DNA of 64,000 nt from contig NC_092403.1 in assembly GCF_009017415.1 (NCBI RefSeq), forward strand, positions 372,001 through 436,000, read 5' to 3'. Position 1 is the stretch's first letter. Every line of letters starts with the position of its first letter. The notes beneath the pieces are model-generated. The model made no database searches, was not told the DNA's origin, and saw only the letters and a list, made by a program, of their open reading frames with translations. Made by a program: the position numbers and the translations under genes. Source of the stretch: Aspergillus flavus (taxonomy: Eukaryota > Ascomycota > Eurotiomycetes > Eurotiales > Aspergillaceae). Below are positions 44,395-57,633 of this stretch, piece by piece.

Positions 44395-47300
44395 ATGGCC
44401 TCCACGCCCAGCTCTGGTTCCTATGATCTTGCGATCGTGACACCCACGGAAGACCATTCGTTGAGGTCTTTCTCTCTTTCCCAGGGGAACGTCCAGCAAA
44501 CATTCCTTGTTTCGACACAAGACGGTGCTTTCCTGGACCAGCAAAAGGCCTCCTTCCTTCAGAGCTATTCGAAAGACCAGTCGATTCTTGGCTTGGTCTT
44601 TGATTTTTTGCAATTCCTGCTGGATGAAGCTTGCCCGCCAGCTCCCCTAGGAGCGTTCCTCGGCGCCATCGAGTCACAGTGCGTAAGAGACGCGAATATC
44701 CACGACCTGATTGTGTCCGAGCCAGAGGCCAAGAATATCATACGCACCTACTACCGCGCACATGCGGTTGCCGGTCTTAATCCCCGTCCAGCCCCCAGTG
44801 GACTCTTCAGCACCGTTAATAATGAAGCACACCGCATTTTGATGGCCTTCGGTGGCCAAGGGTCTACGAACCTTGTCTGTGTCGACGAACTGGCTGATCT
44901 ATACTCACTGTACCAACCCTTGCTGGAGCCGCTGATCGCGTCAGTAGCGCCAGCCCTGGCAAGCCTTTCTCGAGAACCGTCCACGTTGCAGCACTACTTG
45001 GGACGTGAGATTGATCTTTACTCCTGGTTGACTATTCCCGAGTCGCGTCCGGACCGGGCCTTTACAGCCACCGCCGCAGTCAGCTTCCCAATCATTGGCT
45101 TACTGGATATGGCGCATTACTATGTGCTTGGTAAATTACTCGACTCCGATTCCCCGAAGCGACTAAGGTCAGCGCTCCAAGGCCTCACGGGCCACTCGCA
45201 AGGAATTATCGTGGCTGCAGCCGTCGCTCAAGCCGACACGTGGGCGTCCTTTTTGGCGCAGGCACAATGGGCCATCCGCCTATTGTTTTGGATGGGTTAT
45301 GAATGCCACACAGCCGCTCCTGCTTATCCCCTCTCATCCGCCGCCATCAGGGATAGTATTGAGCACGGCGAGGGATCCCCCTCATGGCTCCTTAGTGTCC
45401 GAGGCCTGCGGTCACCCGCCCTTGATGCGTTAATCACGGACTGCAATCGCCGTTTGCCAGAATCCGAACACCTGTCCATCGGATTGATCAACACTGAGCG
45501 GAACATTGTGGTAGCCGGTTCTCCACGTTCCCTCCGAGGCTTATGTTTGCGGTTGCGAGAAATTGAAGCCGATGATGGTCAAGACCAAAGTCGGGTTCCT
45601 TTCCGTCAGCGCAAGCCTGTTGTCCATCATACCTTCCTTCCTGTTAGCGCTCCTTTCCATTCCAGCCACCTCCGTGCCGCTGCAGACCGCGTCAAGGAAC
45701 GGTTTCCGGATGCCTCATCCCCCCAAGTGGGGGATCTCCTCACTGCTGTTTATCATACACGGACCGGCCAGGACATGCGCGAGATGTTCAGCCCATCGAA
45801 TAACCTGATCCATAGCCTGGTCGAGGCAGTAGCCTGTGAGACCGTCGATTGGCCAGCAACCTTGCAAGTATCACGTTCCAAGCCGCCTTCCCACATTGTG
45901 CTTCTCAGCAGCAGCCGTCTCAGTGATCTCGTATCCGAAATTGTCGATGGCCGTGGAGTTCGTATCATCGCAGGAACAGTGCTAGCCCCAACGGACCCCG
46001 CCGTTCTCGGTGGGAAAGCGGAGTTACTAACCACGAAGCCCTCACAGGCGCCAACCCCTTGGGCGGAGCTCTTTAAAGCTCGACTCGTGGCCGGCCCAGA
46101 CGGCAGGCCCATACTTGAGACGCGACTCAGTCAGTTGCTGCAAGCGCCCCCTATCATCACAGCTGGTATGACACCCACCACCGTACACTGGGACTTCGTG
46201 GCCGCGGTGATGCAGGCTGGCTATCACGTTGAGCTTGCCGGCGGTGGTTACTTTGACGCGGCTGGCATGACAACAGCTATTGAGAAACTAGCGGCCCACG
46301 TTCCCCCCGGCCGCGGCATCACCTGCAATCTCATCTATGCCAGCCCTCATTCGATTGCGTTTCAGATCCCCCTAATTCGCAGCATGATCCAACGCGGAAT
46401 CCCCATAGATGGCTTGACAATTGGAGCGGGAGTTCCCTCGCAAGATGTGGTCAACGAATGGATCCAAACACTGGGGATCAAACACCTTTCCCTCAAACCA
46501 GGGTCCATCGCTGCTATATATGAGGTGATTGAAATCGCTAAAAAGCACCCGACCTTCCCCATTATTTTACAGTGGACCGGAGGCCGCGGTGGTGGCCATC
46601 ACTCCTGTGAGGACTTCCACGAACCACTACTGCAGACCTATCGGGATATCCGCCGCTGTTCCAATTTGTATCTGGTTGTGGGCAGTGGGTTTGGCCAGGC
46701 GGACCAGATGCACCCCTATATCACGGGTGAATGGTCGCTGTCATTCGGTCGCCCCGTAATGCCCTGTGATGGTATCCTCATTGGCAGTCGGATGATGGTC
46801 GCCCGGGAGGCGCACACATCTCCGCAAGCAAAGGAATTGATCTTGGCAGCTGCCGGAGTGGCCGACTCGGAATGGGAACAGAGCTTCAAGAAGCCTACCG
46901 GTGGAGTGTTGACCGTTCAGTCGGAGATGGGTCAGCCGATCCACAAGCTGGCAACTCGTGGAGTTCGGTTGTGGCATGAGATGGATAAGACTATCTTCAG
47001 CTTGCCTCGGGACAAACGAGTCGCTGCACTCAATGCACGCAAGGCTGAAATTATACGTCGTTTGAGTGCTGATTTTGCCAAGCCGTGGTTTGGCTACAAT
47101 GCTGCCGGTGATGCCGTCGATCTAGAGGACATGACATATACTGAAGTCATTGCTCGTTTGATCCGGCTAGTGTACGTTAGCCATCAGCACCGCTGGGTTG
47201 ACCCATCCTACCGTCAGCTCGTTTTAGACTTTACCTACAGAACGCTAGAACGTGTCTCCAACGCCGATTATGCGACGGATAAGCTTGACCTCAGTCAGCC

Positions 47301-50300
47301 GGAACAATTCGTCGAGCAGGTGCAACAACTCTGCCCCGCTGCAACTACACGTCGTCTACACCCAGACGATGTCCGCTTCTTTCTCACTATCTGCAAGCAG
47401 CGTGGTCGAAAGCCCGTCAACTTCATCCCAGCGTTGGATGAAGACTTCGAATACTGGTTCAAGAAAGATTCCCTGTGGCAGTCAGAGGATGTGGATGCAA
47501 TCATCGACCAGGACGCTGACCGAGTATGTATCCTACAAGGCCCGGTGGCCGTGCAATATTCGCGTCGGGCAGATCAGTCAGCCAGGGAAATCCTTGATGA
47601 GATCCACCATGGGCTCGCAAACCATTTTGAGGAGGGTCCGTCTCAGTCGGATAGGCCTTCGTTAGCCATATCGGAAATGGTCTCCGCTAGGGTCACAGTG
47701 ACAGAAAGCAATACCCATCGTATCATCCGTCCTACATCTGAAAGTTTGCCCTCTGTTGAAGACTGGCAAGCATTCCTGGCTAGTCAAGTCACAGGTGGCG
47801 TCCGAAGCGCTATTATGGCTGAGGAAGTCCTACGAGGTTCTCAGAGACAAGCGAATCCTTTGCGGCGAGTTCTGGAACCACGGACAGGGCAATCAATCCA
47901 GATTCCTCTGGACGGTCGCGATCTACATCTGGTAGAGGATGCGAAGAACCGTCCGTTGGTACACATCAAGCCCAGTGGTGATCAGGAGGTTGCCGTAGAC
48001 TTCTATTATTATGACTTCGTGGAGACCCCTGGCAACCTTCGATTCACGTACAAGTTTGACTCAAAGAGCCTTTCCCTGGTAGAAAATCTCGACGGGCGCG
48101 ATGACCGAGTTAAATTGTTCTATGCCCATTTGTGGCTCGGTCGTGCCGATCTCAGTTACCACCGGCTGAGTGAGGTCTTCGAGGGCGAGGAAATCACCCT
48201 TTCTTCTGATCTTCATCGTCACCTTCACAACGCTCTCCGTCATACAGTCCCAGATGCCACTGCATCCGCCACAACTAACACCTTACCCCTCGAGGCCGCG
48301 ATTATTGCCGCTTGGAAACCCCTGATGGAACCACTATTTGTGGCGGAGCTCCAGGGCGACTTGCTCCGCCTAGTGCATCTCTCCAATAGCATCCGGTACA
48401 CCCCTGGCGCTGCTCCACTAGAAGTCAACGATGTTGTCGCGACCAAATCACAAGTGCGTGCAGTGACCATCAAGGAGACCGGCAAGACGATCAGTGTTGA
48501 AGCACAGATCTTTCGGTCTAAGACGCTCGTGGCCACTGTGACTTCGGAGTTTTTTATCAAGGGATCTTTTTCCGACTACGAGACCACCTTCAGTCACCAA
48601 GATGAGGCCGCGACTGAACTAAAGGTACAGTCTGCCATAGACGAAGCCCTTCTACGGGACCGTGAATGGTTTCTCTTGGATGACCCTACCCAGTCATTGA
48701 TTGATAAAACCCTCGTCTTCCGTCTACACACCGTGACCAGGTGGAAGGACCAATCTACCTTCACCAGCCTGAAAACCACTGGCTCGATCTACACCAAGCA
48801 TTGGAATGGTACCGAGCAGAAAGTGGGAACCGTTGCATCTGAGGTGGTTGAATGTCATGGCAATCCTGTTATCGACTTCCTGCAGCGCAAGGGCACTGTG
48901 GTGCAAGAAAAAGTGCCTTTAAAGCATCCAGGCCTGATAGATAATGGATCGAGGACCATCCGCTTACCGCTTGATAATGCCCTGTACAGCTCCGTATCCA
49001 AGGACTACAATCCCATACACACCTCGTCCGTCTTTGCGCGTTTCGCAGACCTTCCCGGGACCATCACCCATGGCATGTATACCGCCGCTGTTTCCCGCGC
49101 CGTCACGGAATGTCTGGCAGCGGACGGCGAAACGGGTCGGCTACGAAGCTTCTCGGCGTCTTTCGTTGGGATGGTGTTGCCAGGCGACCAACTGACGGTC
49201 CGTATCCGACATGAGGCTATGTGTCACGGCCGCATGGTGCTCTCCGTAGCGGCATACCGAAAGGGTACCGATGAGAAGGTGCTTCAGGGGGAGGCCGAAG
49301 TTGAGCAGCGCACTTCCGCGTACCTCTTTACCGGTCAGGGAAGCCAGGCACAGAACATGGGAATGCAGTTGTATGACTCAAGCGCAGTGGCCCGATCGGT
49401 GTGGGATGAGGTTGACCGCCGTCTGCTGGATCAATACGGTATGTTGTCTCTAATCATTCACATCCCTGAAGCCCTACCTCTTTCCACGGCTCCAGTGGCA
49501 GCCTTCCGAATCTGGCACTAACATATCTAGGCTGGTCAATTTTGAACGTTGTCCGCGCAAACCCCAAACAGATCACTATCCACTTCCGTGGGGCTCGTGG
49601 CAGACGCATCCGCGACAACTATCTAGCGATGAGGACCGAAACCCGAATGCCAGACGGCTCCACTCGGCTCGAACCTATCCTTCGCGATCTAACGGCCAAA
49701 TCAGAGTCATATACCTTCTTCGACTCCCGAGGCCTGCTGTATGCCACGCAATTTGCTCAGCCCGCTATTCTGCTAATGGAAAAGGCGGCATTCGAGGATA
49801 TGAAGGCAAATGGCCTCATCCAGGAGGGCGCTGCCTTCGCAGGACACTCTCTGGGTGAGTACGGAGTCCTAGCCTCATTGGTTGACTTCTTGCCCTTTGA
49901 AATGATGATGAGTGTCGTTTTCTATCGTGGGTTAGTCATGCAGTTCACCATGGAGCGCGACTCCAACGGACACACGGGTTTCTCTATGGTGGCAGTCAGT
50001 CCGAAGAGGGTGGGCAAATGTAAGTTTTGTTCTAGTTTCGATCAACTTTCCCAGGCTCACGGCGAGACAGATTTCGATGAAGCCATGTTACGCATCGTTG
50101 TGGATTTGATTCACCGACAGAGTGGCAAACTGTTGGAAATCGTCAATTTCAATGTGGAAGCCGAGCAATATGTTTGTGCCGGACACGTAAGTTCTCAGCC
50201 CCGTTATATCTACCACATCTCGCTCATGCATTCCAGGTCCGCAATATTTACATTTTGAGCGGCATCCTCGACCTTCTGTCTCGATCCGCCACTGGTCCCC

Positions 50301-50668
50301 AGCTCGTAGCCTCACTCCGCAGCGCTTCTGATCCGGCCATCACTGACGTAGCCAAAGAAATTGCTGTCCATCTCGAAAAGGCACCCCAGCTGAACAATCC
50401 CACTGAATTGAAACGAGGCCGAGCAACCATCCCGTTGCAAGGCATCGACGTTCCCTTCCATTCGTCCCACCTGCGCTCCGGGGTGTCCGTCTACCGACGA
50501 TTCTTAGAGGAGCGGATCCAAGCAGAGAATGTACAGGTGGACCGTCTAGTGGGCAAATTCATCCCCAATGTCATGGGGAAGCCGTTCGCGATTGATCGGT
50601 CATATCTAGAAGAGGCCGCAGCAGTCACAGGGAGTTCTGTGTTGAGGGAGCTGGCGCTAGCCGCTTGA
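44395..50668 (+). CDS. Fatty acid synthase beta subunit, pathway-specific type
   Basis: Four exons (44395-49438, 49531-50019, 50071-50186, 50237-50668) with clean GT-AG in-frame junctions, giving about 2026 residues, close to full-length fungal FAS beta. Domain order by motif: N-terminal acetyltransferase with GHSQG at about 266; enoyl reductase with APPIITAGMTPTTV and GGRGGGHHSCEDFH at about 728; hot-dog dehydratase region; MaoC-like DYNPIHTS with ITHGMY at about 1536; and malonyl/palmitoyl transferase from YLFTGQGSQAQNMG with GHSLGEYG at about 1784. Both transferase serines are present and no stop or frameshift was seen. A complete beta subunit next to PrpD and CAD homologues argues for a dedicated synthase making a medium-chain acyl unit, as in the oryzine, alkylcitrate and aflatoxin hexanoate synthases. 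The partner alpha subunit is not in the window. Confidence 0.93.
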
Positions 50669-52051
50669 TGTAATATTAGTGTCTAGACCATCAGAATGAC
50701 ATCTCTTATGATAATTGGCGATGACCCACGGCTTCTACCAGCTATTTCTGTTCATGGCTTTGAAAGTATTCGGTTGGTGTAGGGTACGACAACGTTAGGC
50801 CTGCGTAGTGAGATTTGTAGAGGAACAACTAAGGTTCTTCCTAATTAGGCGAATAGGACCCTCCGTAGGATTAGTCGTTTTCATCGTAGCCACTGCCATG
50901 TTTTCCTTTCTGGGCGCCTTTGGCAGTCACTGTCAAACTATACAACATGTCAACCTGAGAGTTCACCTATGAATTAGCCTATAGAGACGCCTATGGTATT
51001 CGAACAGTCTTGGGTAGTCGAATGGGATGACTTTTCGTCTGTTACGACAGAAGGTCGGCCAGCTTCCTCTCGTTTGAAGCCGAGCTGCCGTGGGTATCCC
51101 AGGGCAACCACAGATTAGCGGGCCTCTTGTGGCGAGTCTGTCGACCGAATCCCTGCAGGAGTAATAGTTTAGTGTTCGTAACGGGGGTTTTGCGGGTCGG
51201 GGCGATTCCCATTGAAGCATTCAGTTGAAGTGTCAGTCAATCAGGCTCACTTCCAGACCCTCACGTGGCAAACCACACCATGAGCGTGTCAGAGTGTGTA
51301 TCGGTAATACGGTAATATAACGCATCGACACCAATGATTGGCGGTAAAAGTGATATCCCATGTCATTATAGTACCCATTGCTGACGGTGAGCCTCTAAGT
51401 ACCGTGGCGTGGCATGTCTCAGAATGTAGGTAGCTTGCAAATCTTCAAAATTGGACTATGTCTCAGCCAAAAATTTACTTTTCGGATCCAAATTACTCGC
51501 GTCGGAGCGTTATTGTCCTCCGTGAACATGTTGTGCACCCTGCATACTTCCGGTTGTACCTTTTCCTCACGCGTGCATGGTCTCATTTCATGTCGTCCTG
51601 ACTCAGAAAAAGAAATAAATAAAAAACAACCCTCAGACCGTGCTGATCTAAGCACCAGTCAGAAGGGATGCCGCTTGCATTCTTCAGCAAGAAATCCTTC
51701 CTGATATCTTATCTCAGCAGGCTCAGTCAGACCCTCTCCAGCTAGACAAGGAAACGTCTACTTTCGGCAATGGAATATTGATTAACATCCTCTCTTTGTT
51801 GATAAAACTACGGCAATATATGTCACAAAGGGTCAACATTAATTAAGGAATAGATTTAAATATAATGATATGAGTTTTCCACGATATGGGGAACTCCGAG
51901 AAAACGTCAAGGGGGGTTTCGCCTCTAGTGAGTTGGTTCCAAAATATAAATGAGCTTTATATGATAGAATGACATGGAGAAGCATTTAGTTGAAGTCTAT
52001 GACAGTATGACTAGGAAACCTCCAGAATAAATTCTTTGCAGCTCCTGTGTT
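50669..52051. other. Intergenic region
   Basis: 1.4 kb downstream of FAS beta without a recognisable gene. It may contain degraded sequence from a lost cluster gene, but nothing identifiable remains. Confidence 0.5.
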
Positions 52052-52632
52052 TCATCGTCTCTTCGCTTGTCTGACCCGAACATAGAGGGGGCACCGATCC
52101 CAGATGATATAAACCTTCTGCGCCTCCCACTCATCCCGGCCGGTCAAAAGCTCTAGATCAAAGTCCAACAACAAGCGAGCAAAAATAATTCGAGTCTCCG
52201 CCCGGGCAAAACTAGGAATCTGGTTAGCCGACTAGTAAAACGGTGTTAACCCGAACTGCATGGCATAGGTATAGCTTACTTCATTCCCAGGCAATTTCGC
52301 GGGCCGGTACTGAATGGCTGAAATGCCGCCCTAGTATCATTGATGAAAGACTCTTCTTCTCCTTCCGGCAACCACCTTTCCGGGAGAAACTGATCGGCTC
52401 GCGCGAAATTGCGCTCGGAACGGTATGCGGACCATTGGCTAACGCCGACCTTAGTACCGCCTGGCACCCAGGAGCCATCGATCTCACAGCCTTCTGGGGG
52501 TGTCACACGGGGTAGACTGATGGCGATGGCTGGCCAAAGACGCATGGTCTCCTGAAGCACAGCAACTAGATACTTACATTGATTGACGGTGACACTATTG
52601 AACGACACTCTATTCCTTAACTCAGTGACCAT
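52052..52632 (-). pseudogene. Cytochrome P450, 5'-truncated C-terminal part
   Basis: Two exons (52632-52280 and 52211-52052) join in frame to give about 170 residues of a P450 C-terminus. VTELRNR starts the fragment. The K-helix ExxR is in YLVAVLQETMRLWP, and the PERW-like element is in ADQFLPERWLPEG. The heme loop FQPFSTGPRNCLGM is complete with its Cys ligand. FARAETRIIFARLLLDFDLEL follows, and the gene ends at 52052. Everything upstream of the ExxR region (about 330 residues, including the I-helix) is missing. At position 52632 the sequence changes abruptly to the opposite-strand acyl-CoA synthetase. The remaining part is undamaged, so truncation is probably recent. It implies a lost oxidation step in the ancestral cluster. 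Confidence 0.82.
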
Positions 52633-54632
52633 GATTCTACCTGCAGATCCAATATTTTCGCAATTGCTTCTTATTGCGCGAAACAGCCCTGATGAAGTCG
52701 TGATCGATGATCGAAATCTTCATGTCCAGGCAGGCTACAGCCATCTCCTCCATGATGCGGTTCAACTCGCACAGCAGTTGCGAGATAGCCTCTCACAGGG
52801 CCCTAGTACTGTCGGTAGTGCTTTTATTGGGATTCTAGCTCCAACCAGCTATGAATCTACAGTAGCTTCCTTGGCAATTCTCGCCGTTGGAGGTGTGTGT
52901 GTGCCCATCTGTAAGTTCAAATCCAAACGTTGCTAGGAATATAAGCGTGCAAGATCTGATTAGGTCAACAAATTATTACAGCGGCCGGTGCATCTTTAGA
53001 GGAATTAGCATATACTTTGAAACAATGTTCAGCCACGTGTGTTTTAGTCGGTTCCCAGCACCAGCAGACAAAACTGGCCACACAACTCCAAGAGCAGACA
53101 GGAATCCTCAAACTTGCGATCCCAGTACTGTCCCCTGGCCGTCCCCCCATTGAGTCGTATACTCTAGATGAGGATTCAATTCCATCAGACGATTTACCTG
53201 CCTTTCTGTTCTTCACTTCCGGGACCACAGGGGCCCCTAAAGGTGTTCTGCATGCTCGAAGGTATTTGTACGCCAAATTCTCAGTCCAACAGTCCGAGTT
53301 GACGGATGAGCTCTGTCTGATATATGATTCTATCTGCTGGTCAACCTGTTTTATTTCTGTCCTGCTCCACATTCTGCGGGGGGAGCGAGTCGAGCTACAT
53401 GAGCTTGACGCCCGCTATGATTTGATCTGGGATCGGTTTCGGGACTGTGAAATCACCAAGATTCACTTCTCTCCGACCTCTTGGTATACAATGATGAAAG
53501 TGTTTCAGGAGCGCATCTCTAAGCTTCCCGAGCCTTCTGTCCAGGCATATATCCGGGGGGCCCAGTACATTCGAACCCCAATTACCTTGGGTGGAATTCT
53601 TCCAGTTCCCGTCAAACAGTTCTGGCTGAATCTGCGGGGAGGGCGGCCTATAAAGGTGATATATGGGAGTACTGAAGCGGGCCTCCTTACTGTGGCCGAT
53701 CCGGAGGCGTCAGCGAGTGAAGAGGTATGTTACTTATCTGAGACGCTCGTCGCCTCGGGATCCTTGGCTGACCTATTCGAATGTGGTGGTCATTAGGCAT
53801 CTATTGGGTCACCGGCACCGAATGTCACAGTCAAACTGTCGGATGGAGATTCCGGAGAGTTGCTTGTCAAAGCTCCAACTCTTCTCTTACAGTAATACTA
53901 CCCCCCCGACCCCCTTTATTATTCCTGTACCGCACTACTATTGCTTTATGCCATGGTGAACCGTACATATGTGTTGACATAGCCTGTCCTCTTCTTTAGA
54001 TACCTCAACTCTCCGGAGCTCACTGCATCGTGCTTCGATTCCGAAGGGTTCTATAAGACGGGCGATTTAGTCGAACGACAGGGAAAGAACTTCATCTTCC
54101 GAGGTAGATACAAGGCGGACTGTAAGTGTCTGATCCCGTATCCTCATTCATTGCCATGAACTTGTTATGCCTCATACAAGTTGACATACGGCTGCTGAGC
54201 CATGTACCTCTAGTTTTCAAATTCTGGGATCACAAGATCCCTAGGCTTCATGTAGAGTCCTGTCTTTCAAGTCTCCCCTATATTGAGGAAGCTCATATCC
54301 TCCCTGTTGCAGATGCACGATGCGATAACCGTGTAGCAGCGCTTGTACGTCTTCGCCAGGACCACACGTGTGTTACATTACAGAGCATCAGGAAAGATCT
54401 CTCAACCATGCTTCCAGTTTATCAAATGCCGACATTGCTTAGGATTTTGGGTAAGGGGGATGAGGTGCCTCGCACATTCTCAGAGAAGGTTGCAATGAAA
54501 AAGACTGTGGAGAGGTTCTTTCCCCGATGCAACAATGATCACTTTATGGACGATAGCATAGAAGTGCTGGGCATCAAGGAGATTCTACAGTTCGAGACTA
54601 CAGGCCCATTGGAGCTAGTGGAGCTATGGTAG
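52631..54632 (+). CDS. Acyl-CoA synthetase (AMP-binding/ANL family)
   Basis: Five exons (52631-52910, 52982-53724, 53797-53891, 54000-54121, 54214-54632) with in-frame GT-AG introns, giving about 552 residues. Core motifs of adenylate-forming enzymes are present in order: FFTSGTTGAPKGV (A3 P-loop), VIYGSTEAG (A5), GFYKTGDLVE (A7), FIFRGRYKAD (A8 hinge), and RTFSEKVAMKKT with the A10 catalytic Lys. It activates a carboxylic acid as the acyl-AMP and then the CoA thioester. In this cluster the likely substrates are the FAS product or an alkylcitrate-type acid. I chose the ATG at 52631, which falls exactly where the truncated P450 homology ends. An in-frame ATG at 52583 would overlap the P450 fragment by 50 bases. 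No C-terminal peroxisomal SKL is seen. Confidence 0.85.
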
Positions 54633-55095
54633 ATTGTACTTGGATTCATACAGTGGGGGGAGTTAGCTCGTCCTCTCAAAAATTGATATCCCATTCGATG
54701 TATACTACTAACTCGACAGAAAAATACCAAGCCTTGGTGCCTTAGGCCAATTCCGGATGTAGACTAGCGGCTTCTTCCGCGATGGGTCAGAGTGCCTCAG
54801 GCTCTGAAGTCATTCCCCATCTCATTTCCCTTTGTCTTCATCGCTTACTTAAACCACTTCTTAGTCCTTGTGCGCAGGTCCATGAGTTGACACCTGAATC
54901 TCGTGGTAGCCATACTCTGCTCCCTGTGACGACTCACACCCTCTTTTTTCTATTTATATTTTCCTGCATCCAACCCGCCCATTCCCTACTATGGATTAAC
55001 CCCACCGATAGCGCGCCTCCGAGTTCCCTCGATCCTCTTCTGTTTTCTTGTGAACTCTCCTCCCCTCCCTCCACCAACCGCACTTGCATTTCTTC
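54633..55095. other. Intergenic region, regulator promoter
   Basis: Spacer between the synthetase and the Zn2Cys6 gene. The pyrimidine-rich tract at about 54930-55080 directly before the ATG is typical of fungal transcription start regions. Confidence 0.5.
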
Positions 55096-57633
55096 ATGAC
55101 GGCCCGGACCCCTAACAGGGCGACTGGTGCCCCAGAAAATGCAAATCCCACTGTTCGAGACCAAACGCAGCAGGATCAGGGGGAACGGAGTGAATCGCCA
55201 GCCATACCCAGCCTTACCAACAAGAAACGCCCGCGGTCCCAACCAGACAACACCTCCAGTCCTGCCTGCAATCAGTGTCGCACACGGAAGATTCGCTGCG
55301 ACCGACAGCAACCAAAGTGTTCCAACTGTCGCCGGGCGGATGTCGAATGTGACTTTGCCACTACCCCGAAGCGCGTCGACCGCACCAAACAACTCCTAAA
55401 TGATTTCAGCGGTGTCGTGGCCCGCCTCGATCGGGTGGATAATTCGCTGGCGAAGCTATCGGAGCAGCTGCAGCAACAGCAGCCATGTCGGTGCTCCCAC
55501 TCCCCGGTCCCATCGCAGGTGGATAATCCCTGGGGGGCGTCCGAACCCGCAGCCATATACACCACGTATACTCCGAAGAGCTCCACCTCGTGCCGATCCC
55601 CCCACCTGATGGAGGTGGACGGTTCCGAAGACTGCGATCCGGAGATTCCCAACGGCGATCTCGTCGATTTTGACCAGGGCGGCCAACGCCTGCTGGACTA
55701 CCCGGCCGCATTGTCACTGTTTAAGAACCTGCAGCGACAGATTACCCGGTGGCTGACCAAGGATGTGCCGCAAGGATCGGGATTGTGGCAGGTGATCGCC
55801 CAGCAACCCGGGTTCAAAGCAAGTTTGGAATATCAGCTGGAGCAGTTTCCCTTTGGCGGCCTCTGTCACGAACCCGTCATCGTGAGTGATCACCGACCCA
55901 TCAGTACACCGCCTCGCTACCTATTAGAGCTATCCTTGGATGGCTTCCTACGCCATATCAATATCCATACGCCTATCTTCGACGACTCCTCTCTGGGGAA
56001 AGCCATCGATACCCACTACCAGTCATTGTCCGCTGGAACCGGCGATGCGTGGGCCCTTACTTTTACCAACATCATCATTCTGACGGTAGCCCTGGATGCT
56101 CGTGTCGCTCGCGCAACTGCCTCCCATCTAGTCAGCATGAACGATGATATGCTCCCCTCCTTCCTGAAAAATTGCGATCGAGCATTGGCGGATCTGAACC
56201 GGTTTACTGCGCCATGTCTAATCAATGTTCAGGTGCTCTTGACTCTGGTAAGGATGGTCATCAACTTTCCTGAAGCTTATATACGAGTATAAAAAATTTT
56301 GAAAGCAAGCTAATCCGTTGTGTACAGGCTCTCGTCGCTAGGGAATTCTATGGTAGCGTAGTGTTTGAAAAGGTTTGTCAGGCAGTCTGCCAAGTGGCCC
56401 GCTCTACGGGGCTCCATAGGGCTCATGGAGCACGAAGTATGAGATGGGAAAAAATGCCGGAACGTGAACGGCTGTTCTGGGTGGTATACACCATGGATAA
56501 GCAGCGAGCCTTCCTAACAGGCCAGCCCTGTGATCTATACTTATTCGACTCCGATATCCAATTGAGGAGCTGCGGGGAGCGTGCACCATTCCCGTTGCGG
56601 CTCAACGCCGCCTACGTGCATATGATGACGATCTGGGAGCAGATTTTCATCAATCTCTATTCTTCCCGAGCTGTCCTCGCCGGCGCGGCCGATCGGAGTC
56701 GCCAGGTGCAGCAGCTATGGGGTTCATTGAATGAATGGAATATCAAATACCATGCGCTCCTAAGTTCGCCTATTCTCGAGAAGATGGCTGACCTAGCGCC
56801 CATGCAACTCGAGTTGAAATACTGTTTCATGGTGAGCCAGGTTCTCGTACATCGCTGTGACCGTAATGCACGCTCCCAGCAGCGGTATCGAGATCCCGCC
56901 CGCAGTGCGCTCAAACTCATCGCTCAGGTCGCCGGGGATCACCGTAGCATCACGCTCGCGCGATGTGCCGTCCTAGCCAGGTTTGTTGTTCGATCCTGTC
57001 CAGGCTTCCGTGAAGTCGCTGACCACCCCTAGGATGTTTCGAAACTATCCCCTCGTTGCTGTCCATGATCTTTTCTCTTTCTGTTTGACAGATGGCGAGC
57101 CTGACAGCACGGAGGACGGACAACTCATCCATGAGACTCGCCGCCATCTCGAGCTCCTGCACTATGCGGACTTCCCTCAAGCGTACTTTGCCCGACTCGA
57201 AGTCGGGCTGAAATGGTGTACCGACATGCTGGATACCATAAAGGATTGCCTGTCCCGCTCTGCGGTAGCCGGTGACTGGGGCCCGATGGATGGCTCTTCG
57301 ACCGGCCTCTCCGACCGCACTCCCCCCTCAGAATCTGAGCTCTCGTCCATACCCCCGGACGCGTGGGCCTCGCTGAACCTTCCGATGAGCCGCGACGAGA
57401 TGCTTTGTGGCCTTAGTCCTTCAGTACCCTCAGAAGGCCTGTTGGACCCTCAATTTTCTGCCTTTGGATTGACCACGTCGTCTACCGGCGATAGTACCGT
57501 CCCGGCGTTCGCTCAAGGCGGTGATAATCCCGCGGTGACCATGCATCCATCAATGTGGGTACCGGCTGAAGTACCCTGTAACTCGTCTGAACCACTTTTC
57601 GACCCCGAATTTACCCGAAGCATAATGTCATGA
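55096..57633 (+). CDS. Zn2Cys6 transcription factor, likely cluster regulator
   Basis: Three exons (55096-56247, 56328-56980, 57033-57633) with in-frame introns of 80 and 52 bases, giving 801 residues. The zinc cluster at about residues 58-85 reads CNQCRTRKIRC, CSNC and ECDF, a canonical C-x2-C-x6-C-x6-C-x2-C-x6-C. A coiled coil follows (VARLDRVDNSLAKLSEQLQQQ). The middle contains the fungal_trans signature region, including FLRHINIHTPIF and MRWEKMPERERLFWVVYTMD. The Ser/Pro-rich acidic C-terminus could be an activation domain. It sits inside the cluster between the synthetase and transporter, so it is the best candidate for pathway-specific activator. Confidence 0.9.

Noticed and set aside
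49439..50236. Possible frameshifts breaking the FAS beta 3' end
   Set aside because: All three breaks are explained by GT-AG introns of 92, 51 and 50 bases that keep frame and preserve the transferase motif.
55272..55717. Minus-strand ORFs over the Zn2Cys6 gene
   Set aside because: Shadows of the GC-rich first exon of the regulator.
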